7,680 bases of DNA from an uncultured Lachnospiraceae bacterium (GTDB lineage: Bacteria > Bacillota > Clostridia > Lachnospirales > Lachnospiraceae). The notes beneath the pieces were generated by a model. That model had not been told where the DNA came from. It made no database searches and saw only the letters and a list, made by a program, of their open reading frames with translations. Below are positions 1 to 5,538 of this stretch, piece after piece. A program made the position numbers and the translations under genes. The stretch spans positions 1 to 7,680 of the forward strand of contig CANQEC010000107.1 of assembly GCA_947594335.1 (NCBI GenBank), given 5' to 3'. Numbering within the stretch: position 1 is the first letter of the stretch; each line of letters opens with the position of its first letter.

Positions 1-753
1 CGGATTGCTTTTGCGGTCTGGACGGTCTCGATTGCTTTCCTGATGATGGTGTGTGTGTTTCTGTTTCCGGAGATGAAAAAAGAGATGGGAGCGGTCGGAA
101 ATCTGTTTGCTTCCATGGGGAGCTTTACCGCCGCTTTCGGGATGGACCGGCTGAATTTTGGAACGCTGATCGGCTTTTATGCTCTTGAGTGCGGCAATGT
201 GCTTGGACTTGGCGGCGCGTTCTTTGCCGCTCTGACCGCCGCGTCCGCGCTTTCAAAGGAGGAGAAGGACAGGACGGCTGAATTTCTGCTGACGCATCCG
301 GTATCGAGAGCGCGTGTGATCACGGAAAAGCTGACGGCCACAGCGGTGCAGATCCTTGCAATGAACGGTATCATATTTGCTTTATCGCTGCTGTCAATCG
401 TGATGATCGGAGAGGAGATTCCCGAAAGAGAGATCCTGCTGATGCATTTCGCATGGCTGCTGATGCAGCTGGAGCTGGCAGGAATCTGCTTTGGCATTTC
501 CGCGTTTCTGCGCCGCGGCAGCGCCGGAATCGGTCTGGGGCTTGCAGCGATGGCGTATTTCCTGAACCTGACCGCCAACATGACAAAAAAGGCGGAATTT
601 CTTAAATACATCACTCCGTTTGGATACTGCGACGCCGCGGACCTTGTAGGAGACGGAAAGTTAAATCCTGTGATGATCGCAGTCGGCGCGCTGTTTGCGG
701 CTGTCGGGATTGCCGCGGCGTATGTACGGTACTGCGGGAAGGACATCCAGTGA
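1..753 (+). CDS. ABC-2 type transporter permease subunit, 5'-truncated
   Basis: This is the membrane subunit of an ABC transporter of the ABC-2 (NosY/YhaP-like) class, which usually works with a separate ATPase. The frame is open from base 1, so the true start lies outside the window; 250 codons are present. Hydrophobic stretches lie near codons 3-22, 65-84, 115-136, 146-165, 175-192 and 222-243. After the second comes the typical cytoplasmic segment of the family, a charged run followed by TAEFLLTHPVSR (about codons 87-107) and then an E-K pair, comparable to the E-R-G-T-L-E-LLL-x-PVSR pattern of ABC-2 permeases. The gene ends in TGA at 751-753. The ATPase partner is expected upstream, outside the window. 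The substrate cannot be told; drug, lantibiotic or polysaccharide export are all possible. Family assignment is fairly secure. Confidence 0.8.
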   Translation, partial: RIAFAVWTVSIAFLMMVCVFLFPEMKKEMGAVGNLFASMGSFTAAFGMDRLNFGTLIGFYALECGNVLGLGGAFFAALTAASALSKEEKDRTAEFLLTHPVSRARVITEKLTATAVQILAMNGIIFALSLLSIVMIGEEIPEREILLMHFAWLLMQLELAGICFGISAFLRRGSAGIGLGLAAMAYFLNLTANMTKKAEFLKYITPFGYCDAADLVGDGKLNPVMIAVGALFAAVGIAAAYVRYCGKDIQ

Positions 754-786
754 GCCTCCTGAAAAAAATTTTTTGCATGAAGTATA

Positions 787-863
787 TAATGATGCCAGGG
801 TCTCAGTGTCATTCTTTTCCATGTGAACATGGAACGCATGACCTTTCGACCCTGGCATCATTA
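787..863. repeat. 77-base nested palindrome, possible MITE-like element
   Basis: The outer arms 787-802 and 848-863 are perfect 16-base inverted repeats. Inside, 808-812 pairs with 838-842 (GTCAT/ATGAC), and 817-823 pairs with 828-834 (TTCCATG/CATGGAA) around a TGAA loop. About 28 base pairs therefore fold into one long hairpin. The outermost two bases of each arm are TA, so the core 789-861 could also be read as an inverted-repeat element flanked by a TA duplication, as left by IS630/Tc1-mariner transposition. It contains no gene. It sits between the permease stop and the PHP gene. A transcript hairpin acting as terminator or mRNA stabiliser is an alternative, but no T-run directly follows the stem. 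Confidence 0.7.
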
Positions 864-881
864 AATTACATCATGCAGAAC

Positions 882-887
882 AGGAGG
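882..887 (+). promoter_or_regulatory. Ribosome-binding site of the PHP-domain gene
   Basis: AGGAGG lies seven bases before the ATG at 895. It fixes this start over the in-frame Met codons further in, and the PHP HxH motif begins at residue 7, as expected for a true N-terminus. Confidence 0.85.
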
Positions 888-894
888 AAGGCGA

Positions 895-1761
895 ATGAGT
901 TATCTGGATTTTCACGTTCATACAACCATATCGGATGGAATGTTTTCACCTGAGGCAGTAATAGCAGAAGCAAGGAAGAATGGAATTGAGGCGCTGGCGA
1001 TCACCGATCACAATCGTATGCTCGATCTGAAAGAGCTTCGCCGGGACAATCCGGATATTTTCCTGGTACAGGGAAGTGAAATCAGCTGTATCTATGAGGA
1101 CATCCGTCATGTTTCCCATGAAATACATGTTGTGGCCCTTGATTTTGATCCCGAAAACCGCAGACTCCAGAATATATTTAATCGGAAACGGCCCGACAGG
1201 AGGCCTTACGTTGAAAAAATTCTGAAGCGCCTGGCCGATTGCGGAATCTATATCGGGACTTACGATGATCTTGAAAAGGAATATCCCGGGAGTCATCACA
1301 TAGGCCGGAGTCATATCGCGGACAAAATGCGGAAGCTTGGCTATGTGGATACCGCGGAAGAAGCATTCGATGAGTATATCGGCGCTTTTGGAAAACGCAG
1401 GGCATATGTGGAAGCAATGCTGCCTTATATCAGTCTGGAAGAATGTACGGACGCGATATTGAGTGCAGGCGGCATCGCTGTTCTTGCGCATCTTTTTTAT
1501 TACCGGATGGATGAGACCGCAGAAAAAGCGCTTGTCCGGTACTTTAAAACGCTGACAAACGAGCATGGCGGGATGGAGACGTCCTATGGGCGCTATTCGG
1601 AAGAACAGAGGGAATATCTCCGCCGGCTTGCCGATGAGAATCACCTTCTGCATTCGGCCGGAAGCGATTTCCATGGCAGGGATGACTCGGAGACAATGGA
1701 CTGTAAATTTCCGTGTGCGGAGTTTTTGCCGCTGCTTTGCAGGCTTGGGTGGAAACTCTGA
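895..1761 (+). CDS. PHP-domain metal-dependent phosphoesterase (YciV/RNase AM-like)
   Basis: This 288-residue cytoplasmic protein is a complete PHP-domain phosphoesterase. The metal-binding motifs are all visible: H7-x-H9, D14, T37-D38-H39-N40, E62 in GSEIS, H78, H199 in VLAH and D258-x-H260 in GSDFHG. The central helical insertion carries GRSHIA (137-142), and AGGIAVLAH (about 191-199) follows. This order and length match the YciV/TrpH group, about 290 residues, whose E. coli member Rnm is a 5'-3' exoribonuclease maturing rRNA ends and degrading short oligonucleotides or 3',5'-nucleotide bisphosphates. The exact substrate of this copy is an inference; a histidinol-phosphatase-like activity is less likely because the YciV-type insertion is present. 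It has its own strong ribosome-binding site and stands alone between two intergenic regions, so it is probably not part of the downstream operon. No convincing terminator was seen after it. Confidence 0.88.
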   Translation: MSYLDFHVHTTISDGMFSPEAVIAEARKNGIEALAITDHNRMLDLKELRRDNPDIFLVQGSEISCIYEDIRHVSHEIHVVALDFDPENRRLQNIFNRKRPDRRPYVEKILKRLADCGIYIGTYDDLEKEYPGSHHIGRSHIADKMRKLGYVDTAEEAFDEYIGAFGKRRAYVEAMLPYISLEECTDAILSAGGIAVLAHLFYYRMDETAEKALVRYFKTLTNEHGGMETSYGRYSEEQREYLRRLADENHLLHSAGSDFHGRDDSETMDCKFPCAEFLPLLCRLGWKL

Positions 1762-1874
1762 CAATCTCAGGCAGAACGGGGAAGGGATTGATACGGAGGA
1801 CAGAAGCATCCGGTTAAAAGAATATCTTGCAATATGCTTCTTTCTGGATATCTTCATTTTTGAATAAACGATAG

Positions 1875-1894
1875 AAGTTAGCGAAAAATAACTT
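1875..1894. promoter_or_regulatory. Palindrome 1 (possible operator overlapping -35)
   Basis: AAGTTA (1875-1880) and TAACTT (1889-1894) form a perfect six-base inverted repeat around an eight-base spacer. The right arm overlaps the TTGACA box by two bases. The half-site recurs in palindromes 2 and 3. Confidence 0.45.
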
Positions 1895-1921
1895 GACAAT
1901 GTGGATGATGTATGATAAAGT
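1893..1921 (+). promoter_or_regulatory. Likely sigma-A promoter of the uptake operon
   Basis: A perfect TTGACA lies at 1893-1898. With the standard 17-base spacer the -10 would be TAAAGT (1916-1921), a 4 of 6 match to TATAAT; GATAAA (1914-1919) with a 15-base spacer is an alternative. Transcription would start near 1928, leaving a leader of about 110 bases. The -35 box overlaps the first palindrome and the -10 abuts the second, as expected for a repressed promoter. Confidence 0.55.
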
Positions 1922-1934
1922 TAGCCACGGCTAA
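1921..1934. promoter_or_regulatory. Palindrome 2, TTAGCC-AC-GGCTAA (possible metal-repressor operator)
   Basis: This perfect six-plus-six inverted repeat starts at the last base of the predicted -10 and is preceded by AAG, giving AAGTTAGCC. The core GTTAGcc/ggCTAA resembles the TTAGGTTAGSCTAACCTAA-type sites of iron-responsive DtxR/IdeR repressors. The resemblance and the position support an iron or manganese repressor operator; which protein binds is inference. Confidence 0.5.
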
Positions 1935-1937
1935 TTA

Positions 1938-1951
1938 AGTTATATATAACT
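1938..1951. promoter_or_regulatory. Palindrome 3, AGTTATATATAACT (possible second operator)
   Basis: This is a perfect 14-base palindrome just after the predicted transcription start. Its half-site (AAGTTA beginning at 1937) matches those of palindromes 1 and 2. Palindromes 2 and 3 have half-site starts 19 bases apart, about two helical turns, compatible with binding on the same DNA face. Confidence 0.45.
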
Positions 1952-1968
1952 AACCACGCGCGCAATCA

Positions 1969-1995
1969 TCGGATTTCACCCATGGTGTTATCCGA
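1969..1995 (+). promoter_or_regulatory. Leader hairpin A
   Basis: TCGGAT (1969-1974) pairs with ATCCGA (1990-1995), and CACC (1977-1980) pairs with GGTG (1984-1987) inside it, separated by a TT/TT internal loop and closed by a three-base loop. It lies in the predicted untranslated leader. An ATG at 1982 falls within this stem and is an unlikely start for that reason. Confidence 0.4.
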
Positions 1996-1998
1996 AAT

Positions 1999-2016
1999 GC
2001 GGACAGAAATGTCCGC
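1999..2016 (+). promoter_or_regulatory. Leader hairpin B, seven-pair stem with GAAA tetraloop
   Basis: GCGGACA (1999-2005) pairs perfectly with TGTCCGC (2010-2016) around GAAA, a stable GNRA tetraloop. Four A residues and then five T residues (2023-2027) follow, too far from the stem for a standard intrinsic terminator. It ends 12 bases before the ribosome-binding site, so it may stabilise the message or influence initiation. Confidence 0.5.
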
Positions 2017-2041
2017 CCAAAATTTTTCAGGAAAGGGACTT

Positions 2042-2953
2042 ATGATAATGAACAAAAAAATAATGAAAACCGCGCTTACTTTTGGTTTGCTGCTGAGTGT
2101 TTTTGCTGTTTGCGGAGAAAAAACGGAAGCTTCGAAGGAAATGCAGACGGATCAGGCTTTTGAAACGGAGATGCCTGACAGACGAGTGATTGCCGATTCA
2201 GTGGCAGTGGTGGAGATTCTGGACGAGCTGGGCATTCCCATGGTGGGTGTGCCGACCAGTGAGTATGATCTCCCTGACAGTGCAGCGGATGCTGTCCGCA
2301 TCGGAAGCGCGATGACCCCGGATATGGAAATAGTGGCTTCTCTGGACGCAGATGTATTTGTTTCTGTGGAGTCTCTGAAAGATTCTCTGGATGAACAGCT
2401 GAAACAGCTGGGGCTGGAATGTATCTATGTGAACCTGGACAGCTATGATGGACTGCTGGAGGCTGTCCAGACCCTGGGAGGTGTTTTTGGTGAATATGAC
2501 AGGGCAGAAGCGTTGACGGCTGAGCTTGAGGGAGGCAAAGAGGAAATCCTGGCGTCTGTAGAAGGAAAAGAGAGCCCGACTGTGCTGATCATCTTTGGCG
2601 CCGGAACCAGTTTTATGGTCTGCTCTGAGGACACTTATGTAGGAAGTATTGCAAAAGCGGTAGGCGCAGTCAATGTGATCCAGGATGCAGTTGCCGCTTA
2701 TTCTCCTGTGGATATGGAATATCTGGCCGCCATGAATCCGGATTATATTTTACTGATGGCACACGCCAGTCCGGAGGAATCCCTGGAAGCTTTGGATAAT
2801 GAGTTTTCTTCCAATGAAGCGTGGCAGAATTTTGACGCGGTGAAAGAGGGACGCATAGTGACGCTTCCCATCGGTACTTTTGGTATGAGCGCAAACCTTG
2901 AGGCGGCAGAGGCTATGGAACAGATGGCCCAGATTCTTTATCCGGAGGAATGA
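2042..2953 (+). CDS. IsdE-like haem ABC transporter substrate-binding protein
   Basis: This exported binding protein delivers haem, or possibly another iron chelate, to the permease encoded next. It has 303 residues from the ATG at 2042; the ATG at 2048 fits the ribosome-binding site AGGAAAGGG (2029-2037) about as well. The N-terminus is a basic stretch plus a hydrophobic segment ending FAVC (Cys24); valine before the cysteine is unusual for a lipobox, so lipid attachment is likely but not certain. The mature part follows S. aureus IsdE closely as I recall it: GVPTS near residue 70, RIGSAMTPDME, VLIIFGAG, NPDYILLMAHASPEE and a C-terminal FGMSANLEAAEAM. The two IsdE haem ligands, Met78 and His229, correspond to Met91 and His241 here. 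The gene overlaps the permease start by four bases (ATGA) and is first in the operon. Confidence 0.85.
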   Translation: MIMNKKIMKTALTFGLLLSVFAVCGEKTEASKEMQTDQAFETEMPDRRVIADSVAVVEILDELGIPMVGVPTSEYDLPDSAADAVRIGSAMTPDMEIVASLDADVFVSVESLKDSLDEQLKQLGLECIYVNLDSYDGLLEAVQTLGGVFGEYDRAEALTAELEGGKEEILASVEGKESPTVLIIFGAGTSFMVCSEDTYVGSIAKAVGAVNVIQDAVAAYSPVDMEYLAAMNPDYILLMAHASPEESLEALDNEFSSNEAWQNFDAVKEGRIVTLPIGTFGMSANLEAAEAMEQMAQILYPEE

Positions 2954-3987
2954 TGAACGCAAATATACACAGGCGGACAGAACTGGAGCTGACAGCAGGG
3001 AGGACAGCCCGCCGGATCCTGTATTTTGCAGTGCTGATCTTTCTTTTATTGGCCTGCATCCTGATCTCCGTGAATGTGGGCAGTGTCGGAGTCTCCCTGA
3101 GGGATATTCTGGCTGCTTTGGGAAGCGATGAGGGGGGAATCGCAGGCGTCATCCGGGATATTCGTATTCCTCGTGTCTGCATGGCGGTGATGGTAGGGGC
3201 CAACTTGGCGGTATCCGGAGTACTTCTACAGTGCGTCATGAACAATCCTATGGCAGATCCTGGCGTCACCGGGATTTCTTCCGGAGCCAGCGTGGTGGTA
3301 TTGATCATCACCATGTATCTTCCCATGCACACATCCATGATTCCTGTGTGGGGGTTTGCCGGCGGAGTACTGGCCTGTATTCTGATTTATTCTCTGGCCT
3401 GGAAACATGGTCTTTCGGCGGTTCGCGTTATCCTCGCAGGGGTAGCGGTCAATTCTGTGCTGGGCGGAGTCACCAGCATGATCTCGCTGCTTAACAGTGA
3501 AGAACTTTCCGGGGTTCTGAACTGGCTGAACGGGGAGCTTGGGAAAAAGAGCTGGACACAGGTACGGATCATGGCAGTTTATACCTGTATCGGTCTGTTT
3601 CTGTCCTTTTTGCTGCCGCGCTGCTGTGATCTGCTGTCTTTGGGAGACAAAAATACAAAAAGTCTGGGTTATGACCCCAATGTGCTGCGCATTGTTATCT
3701 CGGCGGCAGCCGTGCTGCTGGCAGGAATTTCCACCGCTTATGTGGGGGTAATCGGCTTTATCGGACTGGTAGTTCCTCATATTTCCAGAATGCTCATGGG
3801 GTCAGAGCACAAATATCTGATACCATTTGCGGCTCTCATGGGGGCAGTTATTCTTCTGGCGGCGGATACCATTGCCAGAACGATAATTGCACCTTATGAG
3901 ATACCGGTAGGAGTGATCACCACTGTCTGCGGCGGTCCGTTCTTTCTCTATCTGCTAAGAAAGGATAACAAGGGATATGGAGATTAG
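2953..3987 (+). CDS. FecCD-family haem/iron ABC transporter permease
   Basis: This membrane subunit of an iron-complex importer forms the channel, probably as a homodimer because no second permease gene is present. From the preferred ATG at 2953 it has 344 residues; the ATG at 2950 lies only one base after the GGAGG (2944-2948) and is less likely. Family motifs, numbered from 2950, include RIPR (72-75), GANLAVSGVLLQ (about 85-96), NNPMADPG (98-105), GISSGAS (107-113) and GFIGLVVPH (269-277), which belongs to the coupling region facing the ATPase. About ten hydrophobic segments are visible, typical of BtuC/FhuB/HmuU. Length is normal. It overlaps the upstream gene's stop and overlaps the ATPase gene by 11 bases, so all three are translationally coupled. 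Substrate specificity is inferred from the binding protein. Confidence 0.93.
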   Translation: MNANIHRRTELELTAGRTARRILYFAVLIFLLLACILISVNVGSVGVSLRDILAALGSDEGGIAGVIRDIRIPRVCMAVMVGANLAVSGVLLQCVMNNPMADPGVTGISSGASVVVLIITMYLPMHTSMIPVWGFAGGVLACILIYSLAWKHGLSAVRVILAGVAVNSVLGGVTSMISLLNSEELSGVLNWLNGELGKKSWTQVRIMAVYTCIGLFLSFLLPRCCDLLSLGDKNTKSLGYDPNVLRIVISAAAVLLAGISTAYVGVIGFIGLVVPHISRMLMGSEHKYLIPFAALMGAVILLAADTIARTIIAPYEIPVGVITTVCGGPFFLYLLRKDNKGYGD

Positions 3988-4747
3988 AGATTTAAAATTT
4001 TCTTATGGAGACAGGGCATTTATCCAGGGATTGAATGGCCATATTGAGAAAGGGAAGGTGACTACAATCCTGGGTCCAAACGGCTGTGGGAAATCCACAT
4101 TGCTGAATCTGATCGTGAGACAGCTGAAGCCTCAGGGAGGGGATATTTTTCTGGAAGGCCGTTCGATTCAGCAAATGACAGCCAGAGAGATTTCCAGAAA
4201 AATCGCGATGGTTCATCAGCAAAACCGTGCACCTGCCGATTTGACAGTGGAACGGCTGGTTCAGTTCGGACGTATGCCTCATCAGACCATGCTTTCTTCA
4301 AGGGATGAGGAAGGAGATGAGGCAGTTCGCTGGGCCTTGAAAGTGACACGGATGGAAAAGATGAAGCAGAAAAGCGTAGGGCGTCTGTCGGGCGGCGAGC
4401 GTCAGAGGGCTTTTATTGCCATGGCTCTGGCCCAAAAGACAGATATTCTTTTTCTGGATGAACCTACCACCTATCTGGATATTTATTATCAGATGGAGAT
4501 TTTGAATCTGGTACGTCGGCTGAACCGCGAGTACGGCATGACGGTGGTGATGGTTCTCCATGACATTAATCAGGCTATGCAGTTCAGTGATGATATTATC
4601 ATGATAAAGGAAGGCAGGATCTGCTATATCGGCAGTGTCCGGGAAGGTATTACCGTAGAGCGGCTGTCGGAGGTGTACGGAATCCGGGCGGTCATTCATG
4701 AATCTTCGGAAAACCACTGCCCGTATATGATTCCGTTGGTGAGCTGA
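3977..4747 (+). CDS. FhuC/HmuV-type iron/haem ABC transporter ATPase
   Basis: This 256-residue cytoplasmic ATPase energises the importer. All nucleotide-binding elements are present: Walker A GPNGCGKST (33-41), Q-loop Gln81, signature LSGGERQR (137-144), Walker B ILFLDEP (157-163), D-loop YLD (166-168) and the switch histidine His195 in VLHD. The C-terminal region with SEVYGI followed by a short tail ending CPYMIPL is characteristic of the FecE/FhuC/HmuV group. The ATG at 3977 follows AGGG at 3971-3974 and lies inside the end of the permease gene. Siderophore and haem ATPases of this family cannot be separated by sequence alone; the neighbouring IsdE-like protein favours haem. Confidence 0.93.
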   Translation: MEIRDLKFSYGDRAFIQGLNGHIEKGKVTTILGPNGCGKSTLLNLIVRQLKPQGGDIFLEGRSIQQMTAREISRKIAMVHQQNRAPADLTVERLVQFGRMPHQTMLSSRDEEGDEAVRWALKVTRMEKMKQKSVGRLSGGERQRAFIAMALAQKTDILFLDEPTTYLDIYYQMEILNLVRRLNREYGMTVVMVLHDINQAMQFSDDIIMIKEGRICYIGSVREGITVERLSEVYGIRAVIHESSENHCPYMIPLVS

Positions 4748-4785
4748 AAATTTAAGACTCGCCCGCGAAAGTAAAAAATAATAAT

Positions 4786-4793
4786 AGGAGAGA
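4786..4793 (+). promoter_or_regulatory. Ribosome-binding site supporting a TTG start
   Basis: AGGAGAGA (4786-4793) lies six bases before TTG at 4800, and no other in-frame start is as well placed. The 52-base gap after the ATPase gene shows no terminator or promoter, so transcription probably continues. Confidence 0.6.
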
Positions 4794-4799
4794 TAAGAA

Positions 4800-5492
4800 T
4801 TGGGCAACGCAAGAAATGAATATGGAGAATTAAATAAATTTTTTAAATGGGCTTACCGGACCAGAGCGAAAGCAGCCAGAATGCTGTATGAAGGGAAAAT
4901 GGAATCTCCGGAGAAGATGTTTCTGACTTTTACTTCCCATGATCCGGTTTTTATCAGCAATGGTCCGGCCGGACTGAATGGGGCCGTAAAAGGAATCGGT
5001 TTTATTCCAAAGGAGGAAGATCTGATCCGGGAAGCACTGGAAGCTTATAAGGGACACATTGCGTCCTATGAACCTGGAGACAGAGGCTATTCAAACCGCG
5101 GGCTTGGTCTGCTGATGCGGTATCTGTACAGCGAAGAGATGGAACAGAAAGTAGATTTTGACCATATTTACGGCGTGGAGATGGCTTTTTCCAACAGCTA
5201 TATCAATTATCAGGCCAACCCGCAGGCATCGCTGGTTTTCTACCAGCCACCTGCCATCAGCTATGAGGTAAAGGGGAAGATGGCTTTTATTGGCCGGCAT
5301 CATGAGGCGGAGGATCCCATCACAAATGAGGAGCTTCCTCTGCTGCAGCAGTTTGTGAATGCCATGCACGATGTTTACCACACTCCGAATCCAGGACGTT
5401 GGAAGACGCGGCCTGTCTATCAGTTTACGATTGAGGAAATCTACGATAAATCTGCCACAAAGGAAGGATATGGAACCAGAATTCCTTTCTGA
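4800..5492 (+). CDS. Uncharacterised 230-residue protein, possible split-barrel (HutZ-like) fold
   Basis: I do not recognise this protein with certainty. It is predicted to be soluble, with no signal peptide or membrane segment, and begins with TTG. The N-terminal third is charged and helical (for example residues 8-32). A middle part is rich in Gly, Tyr and Arg (about 83-105, including YEPGDRGYSNRGLG). The C-terminal half reads like alternating strands: IYGVEMAFS, then NPQASLVFYQPP (about residues 140-151), YEVKGKMAFIG, and a terminal PVYQFTIEEIYD. The N-x3-NPQ-x-S-hydrophobic stretch, the V-x-G-K strand and the terminal strand recall FMN/haem split-barrel proteins such as pyridoxamine-phosphate-oxidase-like HutZ/HugZ, which degrade haem. 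Its place between a haem importer and a HutX-like gene makes that idea attractive, but it remains a pattern-level inference; a flavin reductase or an unrelated fold is possible. Confidence 0.55.
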   Translation: MGNARNEYGELNKFFKWAYRTRAKAARMLYEGKMESPEKMFLTFTSHDPVFISNGPAGLNGAVKGIGFIPKEEDLIREALEAYKGHIASYEPGDRGYSNRGLGLLMRYLYSEEMEQKVDFDHIYGVEMAFSNSYINYQANPQASLVFYQPPAISYEVKGKMAFIGRHHEAEDPITNEELPLLQQFVNAMHDVYHTPNPGRWKTRPVYQFTIEEIYDKSATKEGYGTRIPF

Positions 5493-5538
5493 ATTCTTTT
5501 TTCTCAAATTTATTATCCGGCAGGAGGAAATCAGACAG

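Larger units (their letters stand above)
1762..2041. other. Intergenic control region before the haem/iron operon
   Basis: This 280-base stretch has no supportable gene. Its first 110 bases are AT-rich with no clear terminator. The rest holds a consensus -35 box, three palindromic elements with a common AAGTTA half-site, and two leader hairpins before the ribosome-binding site AGGAAAGGG (2029-2037). Its density of symmetry elements is much higher than in the other gaps of the window. Confidence 0.7.

Noticed and set aside
761..790. A-tract/T-tract (762-774) as terminator, and TATAAT (785-790) as a -10 box
   Set aside because: The A/T palindrome has no GC stem, so it is a poor intrinsic terminator. 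TATAAT has no acceptable -35 at 16-18 bases and overlaps the end of the 77-base palindrome.
1565..1867. A 100-codon + strand frame overlapping the end of the PHP gene
   Set aside because: It is mostly within the PHP gene in another frame, without a convincing ribosome-binding site or recognisable protein features.
946..1899. Open frame of 317 codons on the - strand
   Set aside because: It is antisense to the PHP gene, whose metal-binding motifs are complete; the antisense product has no domain or ribosome-binding site worth reporting.
1911..1916. TATGAT as the -10 partner of the TTGACA box
   Set aside because: The spacer would be only 12 bases, too short for a sigma-A promoter.
1982..2041. 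Earlier ATG at 1982 as the start of the binding protein
   Set aside because: It lies inside leader hairpin A, has no ribosome-binding site, and would put about 20 polar residues before the signal peptide. The ATG at 2042 or 2048 follows AGGAAAGGG.
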